This document shows positions 8,918 through 17,061 of a DNA stretch of 64,000 bases, one piece after another (within the stretch, counting starts at the first letter, position 1; each line of letters opens with the position of its first letter). A model generated the notes under the pieces. It was given only the letters and a program-made list of their open reading frames with translations. It ran no database searches and was not told the DNA's origin. Source of the stretch: Sphingobium sp. (GTDB taxonomy: Bacteria; Pseudomonadota; Alphaproteobacteria; Sphingomonadales; Sphingomonadaceae); assembly GCA_003248935.1 (NCBI GenBank), contig QFQF01000014.1:1-64000 (forward strand), written 5' to 3'. Both the position numbers and the translations under genes were made by a program.

Positions 8918-9184
8918 TCACTTCTGGATGGTGATGAAGTCGAGCTTGCGGAAGGCGTCCATCATCGGGCCGTGGAACCGCTCGGGCACCGGCTGGGTGC
9001 CGAGCGCCCATGCCATGATGTCGACATCCTCTTCCTCCAGAAGCACCTCGAACCAGTCGATCTGTTCGGTGGTCCATCCGGCGCCGTAACGGTCGAAATA
9101 GCCGCCGATCATCAGGTCGGCTTCCTTCGTGCCGCGATGCCATGCGCGGAAATGGAGGCGGCGCAGGCGGGGATTGTCCGTCAT
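8918..9184 (-). CDS. sdhE: FAD assembly factor SdhE (succinate dehydrogenase assembly factor 2)
   Basis: An 88-residue protein of the SdhE/Sdh5 family, which helps attach FAD covalently to the succinate dehydrogenase flavoprotein SdhA in the cytoplasm. The family signature RGTKEAD is at residues 17-23, and the helical EAD..IGGYFD..WFE.LLEEED.DIMAW pattern is intact. I start it at the ATG at 9184 because a longer upstream frame has no family similarity. It is divergent from recG (95 bases between starts), and mfd follows 15 bases downstream. Confidence 0.95.
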   Translation of the reverse strand: MTDNPRLRRLHFRAWHRGTKEADLMIGGYFDRYGAGWTTEQIDWFEVLLEEEDVDIMAWALGTQPVPERFHGPMMDAFRKLDFITIQK

Positions 9185-9278
9185 CTTGATCCTTGCTCCC
9201 GGTCGGCCGGGCACGAAAATACGCACCGAGGGCATTTGCAGTTGGGCCACCGGCTGGGATAGTGCGGCCGAGATAGCC

Positions 9279-11348
9279 ATGCGACCCGATATTCTCAATC
9301 CGCTGTTTGCCGAAATCGAAGCGCTCAAGGGCGTGGGGCCGGCGCTTGCCCGGCCGCTGGAGCGGCTGGGCCTCGCGCGCGCCGTCGATCTGGCGTTCCA
9401 CCTGCCGGTGAACTGGGTCGAACGGCGCCTGACCGATACGCTGGACGCGGCCGATGCGGGGCGGATGATCGGCATCGTGCTGACGCCGGTCGACTACCGC
9501 GCCGGGGGCAGCATGCGCGCGCCGTTCCGTGTCCACGCCGCCGACCGGCACGGCAATATCGTCTCGCTCGTCTATTTCGGCCGCAACAGCGGCTGGCCGC
9601 GCAAGATGCTGCCGCTCGGCGAGCCACGTTTCGTTTCCGGCAAGCTGGAGCAATATGGGCAGGATCTTCAGATGATCCATCCCGACCATGTGCTGCCGGT
9701 CGAGGAGGCGGGGAGCGTGCCCGCGCGCGAGCCGGTCTATCCGTTGTCGGAGGGGCTCAGCAACAACCGGATGCGTGAACTGGTGGGGCAGGCGCTGACG
9801 CGCGCGCCGGATGTGCCCGAATGGATCGAGCCCGGCGTGCTGGCACAGCAGGAATGGCCCGGCTGGCAGGCCGCGCTGAAGGCCGTGCATGGCGACCCCG
9901 ACGCGGCGGCGATGGTCCGCGACCGGCTCGCCTATGACGAGATTTTCGCGGGGCAGCTCGCGCTGATGCTGGTGCGCGCCTCGTCACGGCGGCGGCGGGG
10001 CGTTCCGATCTCCGGAGACGGGCGGCTGCGCGCGATGCTGACGCTGCCTTTCGCCCCGACCGGTGCCCAGCGGCGGGCGATGGCGGAGATAGAGGGCGAC
10101 ATGGCGCAGGCGACGCCGATGCTCCGTCTGCTTCAGGGTGACGTCGGCGCGGGCAAGACGCTGGTTGCGCTGATGGCGTTGCTGAACGCGGTCGAGGCGG
10201 GTGCGCAGGGGGCGATGCTGGCGCCGACCGAAATCCTCGCGCGGCAGCATTTCGCGACGCTCCAGCGGATGCTGTCGGGTCTGCCCGTCACTGTCGCAAT
10301 CCTGACCGGGCGGGAAAAAGGCAAGGTGCGCGAATCGACCCTGATGGGCCTTGCCGACGGCAGCATCGACATACTGGTCGGGACGCATGCGATCTTCCAG
10401 GACGCCGTCGTCTACAGGAACCTCGCGCTGGCGGTGATCGACGAGCAGCATCGCTTCGGTGTTGCGCAGCGGATGATGCTGGCTGCGAAGGCGGAGCGGA
10501 CGCCGCACCTGCTGGTCATGACGGCGACGCCGATCCCCCGCACGCTGACGCTCACTTATTATGGTGAAATGGACGTCTCCCGGCTCGACGAGATGCCTCC
10601 GGGCCGCCAGCCGATCAAGACCAGCGTCCTTTCCGCCGAACGGCTGGATGAGGTGATCGACGCGCTGGCCCGCCATGTCGCGGGGGGAGGGCAGGCCTAT
10701 TGGGTATGCCCGCTGGTCGAGGAAAGTGAGACCAGCGACCAGGCGGCGGCCGAGGCACGGGCGGAAACCCTGCGGATGCGCTTCGGGCAGGGCGTCGTCG
10801 GCCTCGTTCATGGCCGGATGAAGGGCGCGGAGAAGGATGCCGTCATGGACGCCTTCGCCCGCGACGAGACGAAGGTGCTGGTGGCGACGACGGTGATCGA
10901 GGTCGGCGTCGACGTACCGAATGCCACGCTGATCATCATCGAGGGCGCCGACCGCTTCGGCCTCGCCCAACTCCACCAGCTTCGCGGACGGGTCGGACGC
11001 GGGGACAAGCCGTCGGTCTGCCTGCTGCTGCGCGGCAATGCGCTCAGCGAAACGGCGCGGGCGCGGCTGGCGCTGATGCGGGAGACCAACGACGGTTTCC
11101 GGATCGCGGAAGAGGATCTGCGCCTGCGTGGCGCGGGCGAGATCCTGGGCACGCGCCAGTCGGGCGAGGCGCAGTTCAGGCTGGCCACGCCCGAGCAGAT
11201 CGCCCAGTTCGTCGACGTGGCGCGCGACGACGCCCGCCTGCTGATGGACCGCGACGGCGGGCTCGATTCAACGCGCGGGCAGGCGGCGCGCACCTGCCTC
11301 TATCTGTTCGAGCGGGATGCCGCCGTGACGTTGTTGCGGAGCGGCTGA
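9279..11348 (+). CDS. recG: ATP-dependent DNA helicase RecG
   Basis: A 689-residue RecG, the branch-migration helicase that remodels stalled replication forks and Holliday junctions. The N-terminal wedge domain carries GVGPALARPLERLGL. Walker A is GDVGAGKTLVALMAL near residue 287, the DEQH box is at residues 388-391 (DEQHRFGVAQ), and MTATPIPRTL, TTVIEVGVDVPNA and the QLHQLRGRVGRG motif VI follow. The ATG at 9279 is chosen because it directly precedes the conserved MRPDILNPLFAEIEALKG; the frame is open further upstream but overlaps sdhE. It is transcribed away from sdhE-mfd. Confidence 0.97.
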   Translation: MRPDILNPLFAEIEALKGVGPALARPLERLGLARAVDLAFHLPVNWVERRLTDTLDAADAGRMIGIVLTPVDYRAGGSMRAPFRVHAADRHGNIVSLVYFGRNSGWPRKMLPLGEPRFVSGKLEQYGQDLQMIHPDHVLPVEEAGSVPAREPVYPLSEGLSNNRMRELVGQALTRAPDVPEWIEPGVLAQQEWPGWQAALKAVHGDPDAAAMVRDRLAYDEIFAGQLALMLVRASSRRRRGVPISGDGRLRAMLTLPFAPTGAQRRAMAEIEGDMAQATPMLRLLQGDVGAGKTLVALMALLNAVEAGAQGAMLAPTEILARQHFATLQRMLSGLPVTVAILTGREKGKVRESTLMGLADGSIDILVGTHAIFQDAVVYRNLALAVIDEQHRFGVAQRMMLAAKAERTPHLLVMTATPIPRTLTLTYYGEMDVSRLDEMPPGRQPIKTSVLSAERLDEVIDALARHVAGGGQAYWVCPLVEESETSDQAAAEARAETLRMRFGQGVVGLVHGRMKGAEKDAVMDAFARDETKVLVATTVIEVGVDVPNATLIIIEGADRFGLAQLHQLRGRVGRGDKPSVCLLLRGNALSETARARLALMRETNDGFRIAEEDLRLRGAGEILGTRQSGEAQFRLATPEQIAQFVDVARDDARLLMDRDGGLDSTRGQAARTCLYLFERDAAVTLLRSG

Positions 11349-11407
11349 CGCCTCCGGTTCATGCTGCGTGTGCGAAACAAAGCCGGACGCGCTGCGTTGG
11401 CCGTTGC

Positions 11408-12493
11408 ATGACTCATCCTGATATCAGCCTGACCGCCGTGTCGCCCTCCGCCGTGCTCGCGCTGGGCATTTCCGTCGCCATCGCCTTTGCCGTCCATTGG
11501 GCCATTTTCGCGGTCGCCACGCGCCTTGCCCGGAGAAACCGCAGCGAGGCCGACGACCTGCTCGTCGCGGCGGTCAAGAACCCCTCGCGCTGGCTCGTCA
11601 TTCTGGGCGCGCTCGGTGCCGGGCTGCAACCGCTGACGCTGGGCCCGCGCGTCGGCACGATCTGGTCGATCGGATCGAAGATGGTCTTCGCCTTCCTTCT
11701 GGGCTGGCTGGCGCTGCGGGTGCTGCGGGCGTTCCGGTCGATCGTCGAACTGCGCAGCGACATCAGTGTCGAGGACAATCTGAAGGCGCGCAGCCGCCAC
11801 ACCCGGGTCCGCATCCTCTATCGCATCGCGCAGTGTGTCATCGCCTTCATCGTCATCGGCCTGATGCTGATCGCCATTCCCGGCGTGCGGACCATCGGCG
11901 TGACGCTGATGGCCTCGGCGGGGCTTGCGGGCCTGGCGGTGGGCGCGGCGGCGCAACCGGCGCTCAAGAACCTGATCGCCGGAATCCAGATGGCCTTTTC
12001 GGAGCCCATCCGCCTCGACGATGTCGTGATCGTCGAGGGGGAATGGGGCCGGATCGAGGACATCCGTCTGACCTATGTCGTCGTGCGGATCTGGGATGAC
12101 CGGCGGATGGTCGTGCCGGTGTCCTATTTCCTGGAAAAGCCGTTCCAGAACTGGACCACGCAGACCAGCGACCTGCTGGGCACGGTGTTCTTCCATGTCG
12201 ACCCGGCGATCGACATCGCCCGTTTCCGGGAGCGGTTCGTCGCGGTGACGAAGGCGAACCGGCTGTGGGACGGGCGCGTCGCCATCGTCCAGGTGACCGA
12301 GCACCGGCCGGAGGCGCTGGAGCTGCGCGGCCTGCTGAGCGCCCGCAACGCCGGGGTCGCGTTCGACCTGCGCTGCGAGGTGCGGGAGGCGATGATCACC
12401 TTCCTCCAGCAGGAGATGCCCGACGCCTTGCCCCGGGTCCGCCTGCTCCCGCAGCACGGCGCCCCTACCAGTCGCGTTGCCGGCGCGGCATGA
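11408..12493 (+). CDS. MscS-family mechanosensitive ion channel
   Basis: A 361-residue inner-membrane protein with three predicted helices before the MscS domain: residues about 14-38, about 78-100 (FAFLLGWLALRVL) and about 140-160 (VIAFIVIGLMLIAIPGV). The pore helix is the glycine/alanine-rich GLAGLAVGAAAQPALKN near 180, followed by the beta domain (RLDDVVIVEGEWGRIEDI) and a cytosolic C-terminal domain. Such channels open under membrane tension and release solutes on osmotic downshock. Its 3' end overlaps the convergent PilZ gene by 29 bases. It follows recG by 59 bases and may be co-transcribed with it. Confidence 0.9.
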   Translation: MTHPDISLTAVSPSAVLALGISVAIAFAVHWAIFAVATRLARRNRSEADDLLVAAVKNPSRWLVILGALGAGLQPLTLGPRVGTIWSIGSKMVFAFLLGWLALRVLRAFRSIVELRSDISVEDNLKARSRHTRVRILYRIAQCVIAFIVIGLMLIAIPGVRTIGVTLMASAGLAGLAVGAAAQPALKNLIAGIQMAFSEPIRLDDVVIVEGEWGRIEDIRLTYVVVRIWDDRRMVVPVSYFLEKPFQNWTTQTSDLLGTVFFHVDPAIDIARFRERFVAVTKANRLWDGRVAIVQVTEHRPEALELRGLLSARNAGVAFDLRCEVREAMITFLQQEMPDALPRVRLLPQHGAPTSRVAGAA

Positions 12494-12815
12494 AGGCCAG
12501 CATCAGCCGGTAGTCCTCGTCGCCGATGGGGCGGAGGAATTCGGTGCCGATCCGGCCATGTTCGACCCAGCGCACGATGGCATGGACGGTGCGGACGTGC
12601 GGCAGCTCGAAGATCAGGCGATCGCCCCGGCTCATGTCCGCGTCGGTGCGGGCCATCAGGCCGAGTGGGGAGATGTTGACGACGCGGACCTCGCTGAACC
12701 CCTCATGGCTGGTCGTGCGTGTGTCGAAATCGACCAGCTCCCGAGTCGCGCGGCGCTGTTCGGCCGGATCGACCGTTCGCGTGCCGAGGCCCTGACTGCG
12801 TGCCTGACCATCCAT
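12465..12815 (-). CDS. PilZ-domain protein, probable cyclic-di-GMP effector
   Basis: A 116-residue single-domain PilZ protein. Both halves of the c-di-GMP-binding signature are present: R21-x3-R25 (RRATR) and N47-x-S49-x-x-G52 (NISPLG). The following strands LMARTDADMSRGDRLIFELP fit the six-stranded barrel. It is cytoplasmic, with no membrane segment. The target process is unknown; PilZ proteins often act on motility, exopolysaccharide or the cell cycle. The gene overlaps the convergent channel gene by 29 bases. A GGDEF/EAL gene that could change the signal lies 8 kb away. Confidence 0.88.
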   Translation of the reverse strand: MDGQARSQGLGTRTVDPAEQRRATRELVDFDTRTTSHEGFSEVRVVNISPLGLMARTDADMSRGDRLIFELPHVRTVHAIVRWVEHGRIGTEFLRPIGDEDYRLMLAFMPRRQRDW

Positions 12816-12940
12816 CGATGTTGTCCCGTTGCCACCCTTGCATCGAGCCTATCGGTCGAATGCTGGAGAGAAGGTAACGGGACAGGGTTAACAATAACAA
12901 CAGATAAATCAGCAGGTTGATCCAAAAGGGATCGAATGGA

Positions 12941-14155
12941 TCAGCCCGTGACCAGCCCGTGTTTCTTCGCCCCGAAGCTGACCTTGTCACCGGCGCCGAG
13001 CGCGAAGCTCGGATCGGTCACGACCTCTCCGTTCACGCGGATCGCGCCCTCGGCAAGCTTGCGGCGCACCTCCTTGTTCGAGGCGGCGAAGCCAAGCGCC
13101 ACGGTCGCCGCGACGATGGCGAGGCCCTCGCCCAGCGGCACGGTCGGCAGGTTGGCGTCGCTCGCCCCCTCCTCGAACGTCCGGCGCGCGGTCTCGGCCG
13201 AGGCGGCGGCGGCATCCGCACCATGGGCCATGGCGGTCGCGGCATCGGCCAGGATCTTCTTCGCCTCGTTGATTTCCGCGCCCTCCAGCGCCTCCAGCCG
13301 CACGATCTCGTCGAGCGGCAGGTCGGTGAACAGGCGCATGAAGCGGCCGACATCGGCGTCCTGCGTGTTCCGCCAGAACTGCCAGTAGTCATAGGGCGCC
13401 AGCGCGTCGGCGTTCAGCCACACCGCGCCCTTCGCCGTCTTGCCCATCTTGCCGCCGTCGGCGGTGGTGATCAGCGGCGAGGTGAGGCCGTAGACCTGCG
13501 TGCCGTCGACGCGCCGGGACAGCTCTATACCGTTGACGATATTGCCCCACTGGTCCGACCCGCCCATCTGGAGGCGGCAGGCCGAGCGGCGCGACAGCTC
13601 CAGGAAATCATAGGCCTGAAGGATCATGTAGTTGAATTCGAGGAAGCTGAGCGACTGCTCGCGGTCGAGGCGCAGCTTGACCGAATCGAAGCTGAGCATC
13701 CGGTTGACCGAGAAATGCTGGCCGATGTCGCGCAGGAACGGGATATATTCGAGCGCGTCGAGCCAGTCGGCATTGTCCGCCATGATGGCGTCGCTCGGGC
13801 CGTCGCCGAAGGTCAGGAAGCGTTCGAACACGCGCTTGATGCTGGCGACGTTGCTGGCGATCGTATCGTGGGTGAGCAGCGAGCGGGCCTCGTCGCGCAG
13901 GCTGGGATCGCCGATCTTTCCCGTGCCGCCGCCCATCAGCACGATCGGCTTGTGCCCCGCCTGCTGCATCCGCCGCAGCATCATGATCTGCACCAGGCTG
14001 CCGACATGGAGCGAGGGCGCGGTCGGGTCGAAGCCGATATAGCCGGGCACGACCTGCTTCGCGGCGAGGGCGTCGAGGCCCTGCGCGTCGGTGAGCTGGT
14101 GGATGTAGCCGCGCGTGTCGAGCAGGCGGAGGAGTTCGGAGCGGTATTCGGTCAT
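12941..14155 (-). CDS. tyrS: Tyrosine--tRNA ligase
   Basis: A 404-residue class I aminoacyl-tRNA synthetase that charges tRNA-Tyr. The HIGH-type motif appears as SLHVG (residues 48-52) within GFDPTAPSLHVGSL, and the KMSKS loop as KMGKT (236-240). The tyrosine-binding segment QMGGSDQWGNIVNG is at about 196-209. The C terminus has the S4 RNA-binding fold, with KEVRRKLAEGAIRVNGEVV. The length and QMGGSDQW form match the bacterial enzyme. It diverges from anmK across 113 bases containing a tandem 17-base repeat. Confidence 0.97.
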   Translation of the reverse strand: MTEYRSELLRLLDTRGYIHQLTDAQGLDALAAKQVVPGYIGFDPTAPSLHVGSLVQIMMLRRMQQAGHKPIVLMGGGTGKIGDPSLRDEARSLLTHDTIASNVASIKRVFERFLTFGDGPSDAIMADNADWLDALEYIPFLRDIGQHFSVNRMLSFDSVKLRLDREQSLSFLEFNYMILQAYDFLELSRRSACRLQMGGSDQWGNIVNGIELSRRVDGTQVYGLTSPLITTADGGKMGKTAKGAVWLNADALAPYDYWQFWRNTQDADVGRFMRLFTDLPLDEIVRLEALEGAEINEAKKILADAATAMAHGADAAAASAETARRTFEEGASDANLPTVPLGEGLAIVAATVALGFAASNKEVRRKLAEGAIRVNGEVVTDPSFALGAGDKVSFGAKKHGLVTG

Positions 14156-14203
14156 GACGCGGCGGCCTGTAGCAAAGCAGCGACAGCGGGGAAAGTGGGC
14201 GCT

Positions 14204-14237
14204 AGGGTTAAGCCGGCCGGAGGGTTAAGCCGGCCGC
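14204..14237. repeat. Tandem 17-bp repeat between tyrS and anmK
   Basis: Two adjacent copies of a 17-base unit (14204-14220 and 14221-14237) share 16 positions, AGGGTTAAGCCGGCCG, and differ only at the last base. They lie in the divergent tyrS/anmK promoter region, 31 bases before the anmK ATG. On the minus strand each copy contains TTAACCC. They could be a duplicated regulator site or a simple tandem duplication; I cannot tell which. Confidence 0.8.
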
Positions 14238-14268
14238 GACAGGAACAGGGCGGGACGACGGAACGGAC

Positions 14269-15357
14269 ATGCTGGCGATCGGATTGATGTCGGGCACATC
14301 GCGGGACGGGATCGACGCGGCGCTGCTGCGCACGGATGGCGAGACGGTGGTGGAGCCGGTCGGCTTTCACGCAATGCCCTATCATGAAGGGTTCCGCATC
14401 CGCCTGACCGAGGCGTGCACGCGGGCGATGGACATGGATGCGCCCGGGTTCGAACCACTGATCGCGTCGGTCGAGGCCGAACTGACCCAGCTGCATGTCG
14501 AGGCGGTGTCCGACCTGCTCGCGCGTACGGGGATGCAGGCGGAGGACATCGACGTCATCGGTTTCCACGGCCACACCGTCGCGCACCGGCCCGAGCGCGG
14601 CTGGACCTGGCAGATCGGCAATGGCGGCGAACTGGCCGGAGCGTTCGGCATTCCGGTCGTCGACAGCCTGCGCGTCGCCGACGTGGCGGCAGGCGGGCAG
14701 GGCGCACCGCTGCTGCCCGTGTATCACCGGGCGCTCGCGGCCGGACTGGCGCGCCCGGCGGCGGTGCTGAACCTGGGCGGCGTCGCCAACATCACCTGGA
14801 TCGGCGCCGACGACCGATTGATCGCATTCGACACCGGCATGGCGAGCGGCCTGATCGACAACTGGATGCAGGCCGAGGCGAACGCCGATTTCGACGCGGG
14901 CGGGGCGACGGCGGCGACCGGCCGGGTGCATGAGGCAGTGCTGGCCCACATGCTGGCCAACCCCTGGTTCGACGAGCCGCCGCCCAAGAGCATCGACCGC
15001 GAGCATTTCACCCTCGACGCCGTGCGCGGCCTGTCCCCGGCGGACGGCGCCGCGACGCTGACCGCGTTCACGGCGCGGTCGGTGGCGCGCGGCATCGCCC
15101 TGCTGCCCGAGAAGCCCGTCGCTGTCCATGTCGCGGGCGGCGGCCGCCACAACGGCACGATGATGCGGATGCTGGCGCAGGCGACCGGTCTGGAGGTGCT
15201 GGGCGTCGACCGGCTCGGCTGGAACGGCGACGGCGTGGAGGCGGAGGGCTTTGCCTATATGGCCGTGCGGTCGCTGAAGGGCCTGCCGATCAGCTTTCCC
15301 GGCACGACAGGCTGTCCTGCTCCCATGACGGGAGGCGTCGTCCACCGGCCGGAATAG
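14269..15357 (+). CDS. anmK: Anhydro-N-acetylmuramic acid kinase
   Basis: A 362-residue AnmK, which opens and phosphorylates the 1,6-anhydro ring of anhydro-MurNAc released by lytic transglycosylases, yielding MurNAc-6-phosphate for peptidoglycan recycling. The family N terminus GLMSGTSRDGIDAALL is at residues 5-20. The ASKHA-type ATP-binding elements include NLGGVANITWI, DTGMASGLIDNWM and HVAGGGRHNGTMM. Length is standard. It diverges from tyrS. A lytic transglycosylase that could supply its substrate lies at 35-37 kb. Confidence 0.95.
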   Translation: MLAIGLMSGTSRDGIDAALLRTDGETVVEPVGFHAMPYHEGFRIRLTEACTRAMDMDAPGFEPLIASVEAELTQLHVEAVSDLLARTGMQAEDIDVIGFHGHTVAHRPERGWTWQIGNGGELAGAFGIPVVDSLRVADVAAGGQGAPLLPVYHRALAAGLARPAAVLNLGGVANITWIGADDRLIAFDTGMASGLIDNWMQAEANADFDAGGATAATGRVHEAVLAHMLANPWFDEPPPKSIDREHFTLDAVRGLSPADGAATLTAFTARSVARGIALLPEKPVAVHVAGGGRHNGTMMRMLAQATGLEVLGVDRLGWNGDGVEAEGFAYMAVRSLKGLPISFPGTTGCPAPMTGGVVHRPE

Positions 15358-15719
15358 GTGCCGAAACGGCGACCGGCGCGATGCGGTTTCGGGCGAAGTT
15401 GCGGAAGTTGCGGGTTCCACGCACTTTTGCCCGGATTGCGCCTGAAAAGCGACCGGGACGCGACGGTCCGGCAGCGCACCGGCAACGCCGGCGCGCCATG
15501 CGCGCGACACGGACCTCGCCGGGGCATGGACGGGCGCGACTGCCAAGCGACCGCCGCGAGACATCGATGCAACGAACACGCGTCGCGCAGGCGACCGGGA
15601 CGCGCCGTTGCCGCGACAGGCCGAACGGGCATGCCGAAGCCGCCATAAGGGCGGGATGGAGCGGGATGAGGACATGACCCGGCGATAGCGCGGAACCGAT
15701 CGCGTAGGACAGGCTGACC
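15358..15719. other. GC-rich intergenic region, no gene recognised
   Basis: About 360 bases between anmK and the convergent VWA gene. Open frames here encode only arginine-rich low-complexity peptides without ribosome binding sites. An inverted repeat just after anmK (CCGAAAC at 15361-15367 and GTTTCGG at 15386-15392) could fold but has no T-run, so it is at best a weak terminator. I see no tRNA, repeat array or mobile-element end. Confidence 0.5.
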
Positions 15720-16898
15720 CTATCTCTTGCGGCTGAGTTCCCGCATCGCCGCGTCGAGGCCGTCGAGCGTCAGGGGGTACATGCGGTCGGCCAGTAGTTG
15801 CCGCATCATCCGGTTCGACTGGCTGTAGTCCCATTGTTCGTGCGGCGTGGGATTGAGCCAGACGGTGGCGGGATAGGTGTTCGCCACCCGCTGCATCCAG
15901 ACGGCGCCCGCCTCCTCGTTCATATGCTCCACCGAGCCGCCGGGATGAGTGATCTCATAGGGCGACATGGCGGCGTCCCCGACGAAGACGACCTTATAAT
16001 CGTGCCCGTATTTGTGGAGGATGTCCCATGTCGGCGTCCGTTCGCTGAAGCGGCGGCGGTTATCCTTCCACACGCCCTCGTACAGGCAATTGTGGAAATA
16101 GAAGAATTCGAGGTTCTTGAACTCTCCGGTGGCGGCCGAGAACAGTTCCTCGCACAGGGTGACGAACGGGTCCATCGAGCCGCCCACGTCCAGGAACAGC
16201 AGCAGCTTCACCGCATTGTGCCGTTCGGGGCGCATGTGGATGTCCAGCCACCCCTGCCGCGCGGTGCCGGTGACGGTCGCGTCGAGGTCCAGCTCGTCGG
16301 CGGCGCCCTGCCGCGCGAAGCGGCGCAGGCGGCGCAGCGCCATCTTGATGTTGCGGGTGCCGAGCTCCCGGCTGCTGTCAAGGTTCCGGAAGTCGCGGCG
16401 TTCCCACACCTTGATCGCGCGCTTGTGGACGCTTTGCCCGCCGATCCGCACCCCTTCCGGATTATAGCCGCCATTGCCGAACGGGGAGGTGCCGCCGGTG
16501 CCGATCCATTTGTTGCCGCCCTGGTGCCGTTCGTGCTGTTCCTCCAGCCGTTTCTTCAGCGTCTCCATGATCTCGTCCCAGGAGCCGAGCGCCTCAATCT
16601 TCGCCATCTCCTCCGCCGACAGATAGCGTTCGGCGACGGCGCGCAGCCATTCCTCCGGTATTTCGACCGGGGCGACGCCGAAGCTGCCCTCCAGCCCCCT
16701 GAACACCTTCGAGAAGACCTGATCGAAACGGTCGATCAGCGTCTCGTCCTTCACATAGGTGGCGCGGGCAAGATAATAGAACTCCTCCGGCCTGCGGCCG
16801 ATGACGTCCTGCTCCAGCGCCTCCAGCAGCACCAGATGCTCCTTGATCCCGACCGGTAAACCGGCGGTGCGCAGCGCGTCGAGGAAGTTCAGAAACAT
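15720..16898 (-). CDS. VWA-domain protein (CoxE-like)
   Basis: A 392-residue cytoplasmic protein. The N-terminal part (MFLNFLDALRTAGLPVGIKE) and the C-terminal von Willebrand A-like domain fit the CoxE-type family. These proteins usually act with a MoxR-type AAA ATPase in metal-centre assembly or protein remodelling. The metal-site motif is DVGGS (237-241) in place of the canonical DxSxS, so the first serine is replaced by glycine and metal binding is uncertain. I start it at the ATG at 16898 because of the conserved N terminus. The partner ATPase gene is not in this window. It diverges from the chemoreceptor-like gene and converges on anmK. Confidence 0.85.
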   Translation of the reverse strand: MFLNFLDALRTAGLPVGIKEHLVLLEALEQDVIGRRPEEFYYLARATYVKDETLIDRFDQVFSKVFRGLEGSFGVAPVEIPEEWLRAVAERYLSAEEMAKIEALGSWDEIMETLKKRLEEQHERHQGGNKWIGTGGTSPFGNGGYNPEGVRIGGQSVHKRAIKVWERRDFRNLDSSRELGTRNIKMALRRLRRFARQGAADELDLDATVTGTARQGWLDIHMRPERHNAVKLLLFLDVGGSMDPFVTLCEELFSAATGEFKNLEFFYFHNCLYEGVWKDNRRRFSERTPTWDILHKYGHDYKVVFVGDAAMSPYEITHPGGSVEHMNEEAGAVWMQRVANTYPATVWLNPTPHEQWDYSQSNRMMRQLLADRMYPLTLDGLDAAMRELSRKR

Positions 16899-17061
16899 GG
16901 TGTCCTTGTCGGCCAAGGTGCGAAACGGCGCAATGACCAAACGCAGGCCGTCCCGGCACGGACAGGATCGGGAATTTTTCGATCGCTGCAACGCAACATT
17001 AATTCTTGCATTGCATCAGTTATCCGTCACAATTCAGAAAAATTAACCATGCGGGGCGCGC

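Noticed and set aside
15381..15677. Arginine-rich 98-residue frame in the anmK-VWA spacer
   Set aside because: Low-complexity composition typical of chance frames in GC-rich DNA; no start signal.
16992..17061. TTAACC near the start of the chemoreceptor-like gene as a CtrA site
   Set aside because: Only a half-site is present; the second TTAA at the required spacing is missing.
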